Shown: in pieces, positions 1 through 5,234 of the stretch
Layout: each line of letters starts with the position of its first letter
How positions within the stretch are numbered: position 1 is the first letter of the stretch
Origin: an uncultured Clostridia bacterium
GTDB taxonomy: Bacteria; Bacillota; Clostridia; TANB77; CAG-508
DNA: 8,319 bases
Assembly: GCA_947626705.1 (NCBI GenBank)
Contig: CANQTJ010000071.1
Coordinates: forward strand, 1 to 8,319
Reading direction: 5' to 3'
Notes under the pieces: model-generated
The model's input: the letters and a program-made list of their open reading frames with translations, nothing else
The model's database searches: none
What the model was told of the DNA's origin: nothing
Program-made: the position numbers and the translations under genes

Positions 1-77
1 ATAGCGACAACAGTTACTATTGCAAGTTCAACAAAAAGTATGTAAATAAAAAGTAAATAAACTTGTTCTAATAACAT
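1..77 (-). CDS. Putative holin-like (type I) toxin, partial, cut by window edge
   Basis: The first 25 residues are visible before the window ends. They begin MLLEQVYLLF and go on as one hydrophobic stretch (Ile/Leu/Val/Phe/Tyr) interrupted only by Glu4, Gln5 and Glu17, so a single membrane helix begins almost at residue 1. The start is set by a perfect AGGAGG at 86-91, 8 nt upstream of the ATG at 75-77, which is unusually strong for so small a product. Tiny one-helix proteins of this kind with an intense RBS are typical of the putative holin-like toxins (TxpA/BsrG-like type I toxins) of Firmicutes. Those insert in the membrane and are silenced by an antisense or small RNA. The C-terminus, which would normally be a short charged tail, lies outside the window. 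It could instead be a harmless small membrane peptide. The family call is from overall character, not from a diagnostic motif. Confidence 0.55.
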   Translation of the reverse strand, partial: MLLEQVYLLFIYILFVELAIVTVVA

Positions 78-130
78 CTGCACCGCCTCCTTTCATAAAG
101 AAAGCGACACGCCATCTCTGCTTTATTCAT
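68..130 (-). other. Short upstream ORF overlapping the toxin start (20 codons)
   Basis: An ATG at 128-130 opens a 20-codon frame (MNKAEMACRF, then LYERRRCRCY). It runs through the toxin RBS, reading AGG-AGG-CGG as three Arg codons, and stops at 68-70, so it overlaps the toxin frame by 10 nt. It lies about 5 nt from the predicted transcription start and has no RBS of its own, so translation would be nearly leaderless and is uncertain. If it is translated, ribosomes on it would cover and then vacate the toxin RBS, which would couple or damp toxin synthesis. The same stretch can form a CTTTC/GAAAG hairpin (100-104 with 90-94) whose 3' arm includes the first two bases of the Shine-Dalgarno sequence. 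It may simply be untranslated leader RNA. Confidence 0.25.
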
Positions 131-141
131 CTTCTGGAAAT

Positions 142-170
142 ATTATACATACAATTTTTGTAAAAAACAA
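142..170 (-). promoter_or_regulatory. Promoter of the holin-like toxin gene
   Basis: Read on the minus strand there is a perfect -10 box TATAAT (142-147). A weaker -35 box TTGTTT (165-170) lies exactly 17 bp upstream. The predicted transcript start is near 135, giving a 5' leader of about 58 nt before the toxin ATG. Confidence 0.6.
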
Positions 171-204
171 GCGAACAAGTAAAATTTTACTAATTATCTT
201 TATT

Positions 205-234
205 TTGTAAATTTTTATAATAACTTAATATGAT
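205..234 (+). promoter_or_regulatory. Candidate plus-strand promoter, divergent from the toxin
   Basis: TTGTAA (205-210) and TATGAT (229-234) are separated by 18 bp and would start a transcript near 241. No protein gene lies downstream on this strand; the next strong signal is the terminator hairpin at 307-344. In DNA this AT-rich, promoter-like boxes arise by chance, so the support comes mainly from the pairing with that terminator. Confidence 0.3.
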
Positions 235-240
235 AATTTA

Positions 241-348
241 AAGGTTTAGGATTTAGAAAGTTTCGGTTCACCATTTACCAACGGTTTTATAAATAACAAA
301 TTTTTCAAATATCTAAAAAATAGAGTAAAATTTTTTAGATATTTTTTT
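241..348 (+). ncRNA. Candidate small RNA of about 105 nt beside the toxin gene
   Basis: The stretch between a candidate promoter (205-234) and a strong intrinsic terminator (307-344) on the plus strand has no credible reading frame. Its core at about 241-288 is richer in G and C than its surroundings. A short RNA divergent from a holin-like toxin matches the layout of divergent type I toxin-antitoxin pairs such as zor/orz and shoB/ohsC. I looked for pairing with the toxin leader and found only short matches: AATAACA at 292-298 equals the plus strand at 70-76 over the toxin start codon, and AGAAAG is shared. Both are short enough to be chance. The RNA call is therefore an inference from promoter plus terminator. 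Confidence 0.3.
307..348 (+). terminator. Rho-independent terminator, 15-bp perfect stem
   Basis: Bases 307-321 are perfectly complementary to 330-344, with an 8-nt loop (322-329), and the stem runs straight into a T-run on the plus strand. The stem is mostly A/T with a single G/C pair, so it is thermodynamically modest despite its length. On the minus strand the hairpin is followed by GAAAA rather than T's, so it points to a plus-strand transcript. The only candidate is the small RNA starting near 241. Confidence 0.6.
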
Positions 349-461
349 GTTTTCAAGTTTAACTTTTACACCTGTTCTTTTCCATTTTGTTTCTTACATT
401 TTTTCATAATTTGCAATATAGAACCCTACCTATATTATACGATATTTATTGACATAATAAA
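349..461. other. Non-coding stretch between terminators
   Basis: I see no credible gene here. The one piece of structure is a 7-bp inverted repeat AATATAG/CTATATT (415-421 and 430-436) around an AACCCTAC loop. It overlaps weak promoter-like boxes on both strands, including TTGCAA at 411-416 and, on the minus strand, TATAAT within 432-440. No reading frame with an RBS follows in either direction. Confidence 0.4.
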
Positions 462-488
462 AAGTGAGCATATTTTATATACCCACTT
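459..488 (-). terminator. Terminator downstream of the cohesin-like gene
   Basis: AAGTGAG (462-468) and CCCACTT (482-488) pair with a single mismatch, and the ATAT bases in the loop can extend the stem. On the minus strand the hairpin ends in ACTTTTTATTAT, a short T-rich tail. It lies about 95 bp past the stop codon of the cohesin-like gene. A second, weaker hairpin ATTCTA/TAGAAT (538-554) lies between them, closer to the stop codon. Confidence 0.5.
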
Positions 489-580
489 CAAAATTTATAA
501 TTTTTTTAATTTAAGTGTAAAATTTAAAATAAAACTGATTCTAATAAATAGAATACATCTCTATTGACAAATATAAAAAT

Positions 581-1945
581 TTACATACCAAGTTTAAGTT
601 TTCTAAATAAGTAAAAACATATTGATATAAATGAAACAGTTGATGACGAACCTATTACAGTACGTTTTACATTAATTGTTTCACCATTAATATTTTGATC
701 TAATCTATTTGTACTAATTTTTTGTTGACTTATTTGATTTACTTTTAAAATATCTATATTATTATTTTCATTCATATAAAGTTTATGTTTTAGTTGATTA
801 CTTTCATCAATATTACTATTTTCATTAATATTACCATTTTCATCAATATCAACATTTTCATCTTCACTAATATCATAAATTTCAGTATTATTATCTATAT
901 CTATATCATTAATGTAATTATTATCTTGTAATATTCCTAAATTTTTATCTGTTGATGATTTTTTTGATGTATTAGTTTCTCCAATAACTTTATTTAAGGT
1001 AACATAGATATTGCTAACATTAATATCTCCGGTTCCTCCCATTGTTATTATACCACCTGAAACTTGGATATTTTGTAAACTAATATTTGTAGAGTTAACA
1101 TTTATATTAGATTTTACTTTTAATTTAATATTAAACATATTTTCTCCATTTTTTACCTTTGTATTTTTAATTGCTGTTAGCATATTTGTACTTGGTGCAA
1201 AAGATATATTCCAATTAGTATTTGATGAAAAATTGCTAGGTGAAAGAATTTCAAATACATTAGTATCATAATTTAATTTTGCACTTAAGGCATCAATTCC
1301 ATTACCAGCATTAATATTTGTTAAATCTACTTTAATTGTAACAATTTCACCCTCTTTTAAAGATGAATTAGAACTCATTTTCATTGTAACTGAATTTTTA
1401 TTTGTTGTATTATATTTATTATTTTTATGATTTTCAGCTTTTTTAAAATTTATAGAAATATTATTGACATTAATATCTCCTGTTCCTCCCATTGTTATCA
1501 TGCCACCTGAAACTTGAATATTTTGTAAACTAACATTTGTAGAGCTAACATTTATATTAGATTTTACTTTTAATCTAATATTAAATATGTTTTCTCCATT
1601 TTTTACCTTTGTATTTTTAATTGCTGTTAACATATTTGTACTTGGTGCAAAAGATACATTCCAATTAGTATTTGATGAAAAATTGCTAGGTGAAAGAATT
1701 TCAAATACATTAGTATCATAATTTAATTTTGCACACAAAGCATCAATTCCATTACCAGCATTAACATTTGTTAAATTTACATTTACAGTAATTACTTCTC
1801 CTTCTTTTATATTAGTTGAATTACTTGTTAATGCCATAGAAACTGAATATTCGTAATTTGCTAAAGATGATGTACTTGCTCCTAATAACATTATAATAAT
1901 AAATAATATTGTAATTAAAAACTTTGCATAAACTTTTACTTTCAT
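581..1945 (-). CDS. Secreted, membrane-anchored protein with two cohesin-like domains
   Basis: This is a 454-residue exported protein. Residues 1-29 are a signal peptide: a basic start MKVKVYAK, a hydrophobic core, and a likely cut after SLA. Two beta-rich domains follow at about 33-168 and 183-318. Each has the cohesin-like pattern EGE-x-(V/I)-x3-V-x-LTN, NGIDAL-x-AKLNYDTNVFEIL and a closing GGTGDINV-x-NI. Cohesins bind dockerin modules in cellulosomes and related surface complexes. No dockerin, carbohydrate-binding or hydrolase module is present here, so the partner is unknown. Residues about 320-427 are an Asp/Asn/Glu-rich low-complexity linker. Residues 429-447 are hydrophobic and followed by RKLKLGM, which would anchor the C-terminus in the membrane. 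No LPXTG motif is seen. I chose the ATG at 1943-1945 because AGGAG (1951-1955) is 5 nt upstream; an in-frame ATG five codons earlier would contain that RBS inside its own codons. The gene is monocistronic. Confidence 0.8.
   Translation of the reverse strand: MKVKVYAKFLITILFIIIMLLGASTSSLANYEYSVSMALTSNSTNIKEGEVITVNVNLTNVNAGNGIDALCAKLNYDTNVFEILSPSNFSSNTNWNVSFAPSTNMLTAIKNTKVKNGENIFNIRLKVKSNINVSSTNVSLQNIQVSGGMITMGGTGDINVNNISINFKKAENHKNNKYNTTNKNSVTMKMSSNSSLKEGEIVTIKVDLTNINAGNGIDALSAKLNYDTNVFEILSPSNFSSNTNWNISFAPSTNMLTAIKNTKVKNGENMFNIKLKVKSNINVNSTNISLQNIQVSGGIITMGGTGDINVSNIYVTLNKVIGETNTSKKSSTDKNLGILQDNNYINDIDIDNNTEIYDISEDENVDIDENGNINENSNIDESNQLKHKLYMNENNNIDILKVNQISQQKISTNRLDQNINGETINVKRTVIGSSSTVSFISICFYLFRKLKLGM
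992..1357 (-). repeat. Second copy of the tandem cohesin-domain repeat
   Basis: This unit encodes about residues 197-318 and repeats 1442-1807 at an exact 450-bp (150-codon) offset. Bases 1141-1284 match 1591-1734 with only two differences, at 1180 (synonymous Leu) and 1207 (Ile/Val). Similarity drops towards both ends of the unit. Confidence 0.9.
1442..1807 (-). repeat. First copy of the tandem cohesin-domain repeat
   Basis: This unit encodes about residues 47-168 of the cohesin-like protein and is the partner of 992-1357. The near-identity extends to silent codon positions, which indicates recent duplication or ongoing gene conversion rather than selection on the protein alone. Confidence 0.9.
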
Positions 1946-1974
1946 ATATTCTCCTTTCATAAAATAAATAAATT

Positions 1975-2026
1975 GGAAAGCTATTTTTATTATTTTTCTT
2001 TAAAAAAATTTTTTCTTTAGCTTTCC
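1975..2026 (-). promoter_or_regulatory. Leader hairpin of the cohesin-like gene
   Basis: GGAAAGCTA (1975-1983) is a perfect 9-bp inverted repeat with TAGCTTTCC (2018-2026). The 34 bases between are nearly all A/T and could add weak inner pairing. It lies inside the predicted leader of about 120 nt, about 20 nt upstream of the RBS. On the minus strand no T-run follows it, so it is not a simple terminator. An mRNA-stabilising or regulatory stem is possible. I recognise no known riboswitch. Confidence 0.45.
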
Positions 2027-2070
2027 ATAAATTATAGAAAAATTTTCCTTTTTTAACATAACGCATATAC

Positions 2071-2099
2071 ATAATATCATAATTTTAAAAATTTTGCAA
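2071..2099 (-). promoter_or_regulatory. Extended -10 promoter of the cohesin-like gene
   Basis: On the minus strand TTGCAA (2094-2099) and TATTAT (2071-2076) are 17 bp apart, with TGA (2077-2079) directly before the -10, which makes an extended -10 element. Transcription should start near 2064, well upstream of the start codon at 1945. This separates the gene from the ABC operon, whose terminator lies at 2173-2214. Confidence 0.65.
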
Positions 2100-2172
2100 G
2101 TACTTTTTGTTAAATTAATTAATAATTTATGTTAAGTTTTTAGATACGTGTTATTATATAATGATTTTTAAG

Positions 2173-2214
2173 AAAAAAAATAGCAGACTTTCCTTTAAAT
2201 AAGGAAAGTTCGCT
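2173..2214 (-). terminator. Terminator of the ABC exporter operon
   Basis: ACTTTCCTT (2187-2195) pairs perfectly with AAGGAAAGT (2201-2209) around a 5-nt loop. After a 2-base internal mismatch, an outer AGC/GCT pairing (2182-2184 with 2212-2214) extends the stem. On the minus strand the stem is followed at once by eight T's, the classic intrinsic terminator shape, about 40 bp past the permease stop. Confidence 0.85.
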
Positions 2215-2253
2215 AAATTTTAAAACGTAAATAATTGGTATTTTTTATTGGTG

Positions 2254-3474
2254 TTATTTATCTCTATACATTTTTATTATATCTTTAAAACTTATTTTTT
2301 TACCATAATTTAATATTGCATTAGAATATATCTTTATTGCTACTTTAGCTATAACTAATATAGTAACTATTAAAATCATAATAGATATTACTACATCTTT
2401 TCCACTTGCCAATCCCATCATAATCCTAAATGGCATACAAAATGGTGAAGATATTGGAAATAGTGAAGCAAATATATTAAGCTCACTTGTTGGGTTCATC
2501 ATTGTAAAATATGATAAATAAAATCCTACTATTGCAAGAATTGCTACTGGTCCATTTGCTGACTGTATATCTTCTGGTTTACTTACAGTTGAACCTGTTA
2601 AAGCATATAATAAAGCATAAGTAAAATATCCCAATATGAAATATATAATAGTAATAATACCTAAATATACTGTAATATTAGACATATCTAATACTGTATC
2701 TAATAATTCTGCTTCTAAAAATGCCTTTGCACTTATTAATGCTGTTCCTACTATCAATATCATTTGTAATAGTCCTACAATTCCAATTCCTAATGTTTTT
2801 CCTAATACTATTGTTTTGGGACTTGTTGATGTAACTAATGTTTCCATTATTTTTGATGTTTTTTCTGTAGTTATAGAACTAGATACTTGATAAGCACAGA
2901 AATATATAGCATAAAATAACACAATAGACATTAGCATTATAACAAATATATTTCCATTTACTTCTTCCTCGTTAGTTTGTTCTAAGCTAAATTCCAAATT
3001 AGGAGCAATTGTTTGTAATTGTTCTTCTGTTAAACCTAATTTACTAATTTGAATATTAGAATATAATGAGTTAATTGAATATACTATATTTTCAGGAACT
3101 TCTGTCATCATATTGGTGTTTTCTACTATGTATCTAATTTTTATATTATTTTCTTTCTTCTCTATCATTATGGCTTCAGCTATTTCTTCGTTTTCTATTT
3201 TTTGTTTTATTTCATCGAAGTCTGCCTTTTCTATTTCTACGTCATAGCCTAAATTTGCTTGTTTTAAAAGTTCTAAATTTCCTTCAAATACATTATCGTT
3301 ATCTACAATCAGAAATTTATCTCCTGTATTTTCTCCTTTAAAAGATTTTATCATATTTGGTATATTAAATCCTATTACTATTAATACTAAAATAATCAAT
3401 GTTGATATTATAAATGATTTCCTTTTTATCATATCTTTTATTGTAAATTTCATTACTGTTATTATATCTTTCAT
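2254..3474 (-). CDS. ABC-2 type exporter permease, NatB/YhaP-like
   Basis: This 406-residue integral membrane protein is the partner of the ATPase encoded just upstream. Numbered from the ATG at 3472-3474: a basic start and first membrane helix (about 21-40), then a large extracytoplasmic soluble domain (about 41-175), then five or six helices (about 176-197, 226-248, 267-292, 308-326 and 360-383). The cytoplasmic segment 204-229 (EKTSKIMETLVTSTSPKTIV, then LGK) is the conserved ABC-2 coupling motif. One big outer loop followed by a helix bundle is the NatB/YhaP layout, a family that includes Na+ and antimicrobial exporters. The real substrate cannot be read from the sequence. A GTG three codons earlier (3481-3483) would overlap the ATPase gene by 8 bp. 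I prefer the ATG because AGGTGA lies 5 nt before it, and it begins one base after the ATPase stop, which fits translational coupling. Confidence 0.85.
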   Translation of the reverse strand: MKDIITVMKFTIKDMIKRKSFIISTLIILVLIVIGFNIPNMIKSFKGENTGDKFLIVDNDNVFEGNLELLKQANLGYDVEIEKADFDEIKQKIENEEIAEAIMIEKKENNIKIRYIVENTNMMTEVPENIVYSINSLYSNIQISKLGLTEEQLQTIAPNLEFSLEQTNEEEVNGNIFVIMLMSIVLFYAIYFCAYQVSSSITTEKTSKIMETLVTSTSPKTIVLGKTLGIGIVGLLQMILIVGTALISAKAFLEAELLDTVLDMSNITVYLGIITIIYFILGYFTYALLYALTGSTVSKPEDIQSANGPVAILAIVGFYLSYFTMMNPTSELNIFASLFPISSPFCMPFRIMMGLASGKDVVISIMILIVTILVIAKVAIKIYSNAILNYGKKISFKDIIKMYRDK

Positions 3475-3475
3475 T

Positions 3476-4366
3476 CTATTCACCTACCTTTTCTATAAAT
3501 ATATCATTCAGAGTAGGTTTTTTAATTTCAAATTTATCTACTTTAATTCCTGTACTGATTAATTTATTTAAAAGTTGATGTGCTTTTTCTTCTTCACTTA
3601 TTTTTATATTGTAATTATTGTTTGTTACATTTTCTATTTTTAAATCAAATTCTTTAATATAGTTATCTATATTTTGTTTTACATCAATTTCTACTCGATT
3701 TGCAGGATATGTTTCTTTTATTTGCTTTAAATTTCCCTGTAATACTGTTTCTCCCTTGTTTAATATTAGAATATCACTACAAAATTCTTCTATTGTTGCC
3801 ATTTGATGTGCTGACATTATTACATATTTTCCGTTTTCTACTAAATCAATTATAATATTTTTTAAAATTTCTGTATTTACTGGATCTAATCCACTAAAAG
3901 GTTCATCTAACACTACTAATTCTGGGTTATGTATGATTGCAGTCATAAACTGTATTTTTTGTTGATTTCCTTTTGATAATTTTTCAGCTGGCATTTGTAA
4001 ATATTCTTCTACCTTTAATTTTTTAGCCCATTTATTAATTGATTCCATTGCATCATTTTTGTTCATACCTTTGAGTTCTGCAAAATACAATAGTTGGTCT
4101 AATATTTTAATTTTAGGATAAACTCCTCTTTCTTCTGGTAAATATCCAAAATTTACATTTTTTCTATCTACCGCTTTTCCTTTCCAAGTAATTTCTCCAT
4201 TATCTTTTTTAATAATTCCAAGTAACATTCTTATAGTTGTAGTTTTTCCTGCTCCATTTGTTCCTAACAATCCAAATACACCCGGTTTTTCTATATTAAA
4301 TGAAATGTTATCTACTACTAATTTTCCTACAAATGTTTTTGACACATTTTTTAATATTAGACTCAT
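3476..4366 (-). CDS. ABC exporter ATP-binding protein, NatA/YhaQ-like
   Basis: This is a 296-residue cytoplasmic ATPase that powers the NatB-like permease encoded next. All the nucleotide-binding motifs are intact: Walker A GTNGAGKT (35-42), the Q-loop region GYLPEERGVYP (74-84), signature LSKGNQQ (130-136), Walker B LVVLDEP (150-156) followed by the D-loop GLDP (159-162), and the H-loop His187. As is usual in the NatA/YhaQ branch, the LPEERG segment stands at the usual Q-loop position. Residues about 220-296 form the accessory C-terminal domain (DUF4162-like) common to this branch. The start is supported by AGGAGG at 4373-4378, 6 nt upstream. It is the first gene of a two-gene operon with a single promoter (4402-4430) and terminator (2173-2214). 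Function as an exporter subunit is secure; the substrate is not. Confidence 0.92.
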   Translation of the reverse strand: MSLILKNVSKTFVGKLVVDNISFNIEKPGVFGLLGTNGAGKTTTIRMLLGIIKKDNGEITWKGKAVDRKNVNFGYLPEERGVYPKIKILDQLLYFAELKGMNKNDAMESINKWAKKLKVEEYLQMPAEKLSKGNQQKIQFMTAIIHNPELVVLDEPFSGLDPVNTEILKNIIIDLVENGKYVIMSAHQMATIEEFCSDILILNKGETVLQGNLKQIKETYPANRVEIDVKQNIDNYIKEFDLKIENVTNNNYNIKISEEEKAHQLLNKLISTGIKVDKFEIKKPTLNDIFIEKVGE

Positions 4367-4401
4367 TATATTCCTCCTTTTATAAATAATTTATTAAATA
4401 C

Positions 4402-4430
4402 ACTATATCAAAAAAATATATTATTGTAAA
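4402..4430 (-). promoter_or_regulatory. Promoter of the ABC exporter operon
   Basis: On the minus strand TTTACA (4425-4430) and TATAGT (4402-4407) are 17 bp apart, with TGA (4408-4410) forming an extended -10. The transcript should begin near 4395, about 30 nt before the ATPase start codon. Confidence 0.7.
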
Positions 4431-4652
4431 TAAATAATTACTTTTTAATTTTTGGTATTTTTTAATATAGCAAAACACAAAATTTAAATAATTAAATTTG
4501 AATTATTATTTATTTTATATTTTTTAATAAATTAATTATATATTATTTTTTATTGGGTATAACTATTAATGATACATATTAATTTTTTAGTTTTATTTTT
4601 TTATTATAATATCAATATTTTTATCATAAATTTTAAATTATAACTTCATATT
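4431..4652. other. Very AT-rich intergenic stretch between divergent genes
   Basis: This stretch is almost pure A and T and separates the exporter promoter from the XRE regulator promoter. I see no reading frame with an RBS, no long inverted repeat and no RNA gene. Its length and composition would suit a curved or nucleoid-protein-bound spacer, but nothing specific can be assigned. Confidence 0.5.
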
Positions 4653-4662
4653 ACCAATTGGT
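4653..4662. promoter_or_regulatory. Candidate operator palindrome ACCAATTGGT
   Basis: This is a perfect 10-bp palindrome immediately abutting the -35 region of the XRE regulator gene. XRE-family repressors bind short inverted repeats as dimers and often repress themselves, so this is a natural candidate for the site. I found no second exact copy near the exporter promoter. A 10-bp palindrome can also occur by chance in such DNA. Confidence 0.35.
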
Positions 4663-4690
4663 TTATTTTAAAAAACAGCCTTGATATACT
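4662..4690 (+). promoter_or_regulatory. Extended -10 promoter of the XRE regulator gene
   Basis: TATACT (4685-4690) with TGA directly before it (4682-4684) gives an extended -10. A TTTATT -35 (4662-4667) is 17 bp upstream. Transcription should begin near 4697, leaving a leader of about 29 nt. Confidence 0.6.
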
Positions 4691-4725
4691 TATGTTACAT
4701 AGAATTATTAATATGGAGGTATGAT

Positions 4726-5073
4726 ATGAAATCTATGAAAAAAATCGATATTGATAAAGTACTTGGTGAAATCTTTAAGGAATATCGTGTAAAAAATAAA
4801 CTTACTCAAGAAAAAATCGCGGAAAAACTTGGTATCTCTGTAAAATATATTTCTAGAATAGAAAATGGTACTGGTGGTGTAAAAGTAGAAACACTTGTAA
4901 ATTATATGAATATACTTGGAATATCCCCAAATCTTATATTTAATAAGTTAATTGATAATGAAGATTTAAAACTTCAAATGGAATTGTCTAAAAAAGTATG
5001 TGACTTACCTGAAGAAAAAATTAAATTTATTATTTCAGTTATAGATTTAATACAAAATTTAGATGAAAAGTAA
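4726..5073 (+). CDS. XRE-family helix-turn-helix transcriptional regulator
   Basis: This is a 115-residue cytoplasmic DNA-binding protein. Residues about 12-65 form an HTH_3/Cro-C1 type domain: helices 2 and 3 are covered by LTQEKIAEKLGIS and VKYISRIENG (about 26-48), with the usual Q in helix 2 and RIENG after the recognition helix. The rest (about 70-115) is a helical tail (SKKVCDLPEEKIKFIISVID, then LIQNLDEK) of the sort that mediates dimerisation or signal response in short clostridial XRE repressors. No sensor domain or protease domain is present. The ATG at 4726 is chosen because GGAGG (4715-4719) lies 6 nt before it; an upstream in-frame TTG at 4681 overlaps the promoter. It is divergent from the ABC exporter operon and has a palindrome at its promoter, so self-repression, and perhaps exporter control, is plausible but unproven. 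Confidence 0.88.
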   Translation: MKSMKKIDIDKVLGEIFKEYRVKNKLTQEKIAEKLGISVKYISRIENGTGGVKVETLVNYMNILGISPNLIFNKLIDNEDLKLQMELSKKVCDLPEEKIKFIISVIDLIQNLDEK

Positions 5074-5170
5074 TATTTTTTATAGGAATATATTAAATTG
5101 TTCTAGTTAAAAATTTATATAGAGAATTTCTGCATATTAAAATATACTAAAAAAATTATTTTAGTGTTTA

Positions 5171-5226
5171 TGTAAAAAATAATAGAGCTGTAAAATATAC
5201 TTTTTACAGCTCTATTATTTTTTACA
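5171..5226. terminator. Two-way terminator with a 25-bp perfect inverted repeat
   Basis: Bases 5171-5195 are perfectly complementary to 5202-5226, with a 6-nt loop. The inner GC-containing part is AGAGCTGTAAAA and its complement, and the flanks give a T-run on each strand (TATTTTTTAC on both). It lies about 100 bp past the XRE stop on the plus strand and 8 bp past the aminopeptidase stop on the minus strand, so it serves two convergent genes. A smaller ACTAAAA/TTTTAGT repeat (5146-5165) just before it lacks a T-run. Confidence 0.9.
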
Positions 5227-5234
5227 AAATTATT

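Noticed and set aside
215..274. 19-codon minus-strand frame (MVNRNFLNPKPLNYHIKLL)
   Set aside because: It has no RBS and lies between two promoter candidates. It could be a remnant of a longer sequence, but nothing supports expression.
1011..1271. 86-codon plus-strand frame opposite the cohesin-like gene
   Set aside because: It is antisense to a strong gene, has no RBS, and overlaps the repeat unit. It is open only because of the composition of the real gene.
581..1945. True cellulosome scaffoldin
   Set aside because: No dockerin, carbohydrate-binding module, SLH domain or glycoside hydrolase is present in the protein or in neighbouring genes. Only the cohesin-like fold is supported.
1961..2070. 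Cyclic-di-GMP or other known riboswitch in the cohesin leader
   Set aside because: None of the conserved core sequences of the riboswitch classes I know is present; only a plain inverted repeat is seen.
1821..2072. 83-codon open frame on the minus strand through the cohesin leader and signal peptide region
   Set aside because: It has no RBS, its first ATG falls inside the predicted -10 box, and it overlaps the well-supported cohesin-like gene in another frame. Its Lys/Phe/Tyr/Asn-heavy make-up is what AT-rich DNA gives by chance.
2636..2890. 84-codon plus-strand frame opposite the permease gene
   Set aside because: It is a shadow of the membrane protein gene with no RBS or promoter.
3475..3483. 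GTG start for the permease overlapping the ATPase gene
   Set aside because: It has no properly spaced RBS, whereas the ATG at 3472-3474 has AGGTGA at 5 nt and follows the ATPase stop by one base.
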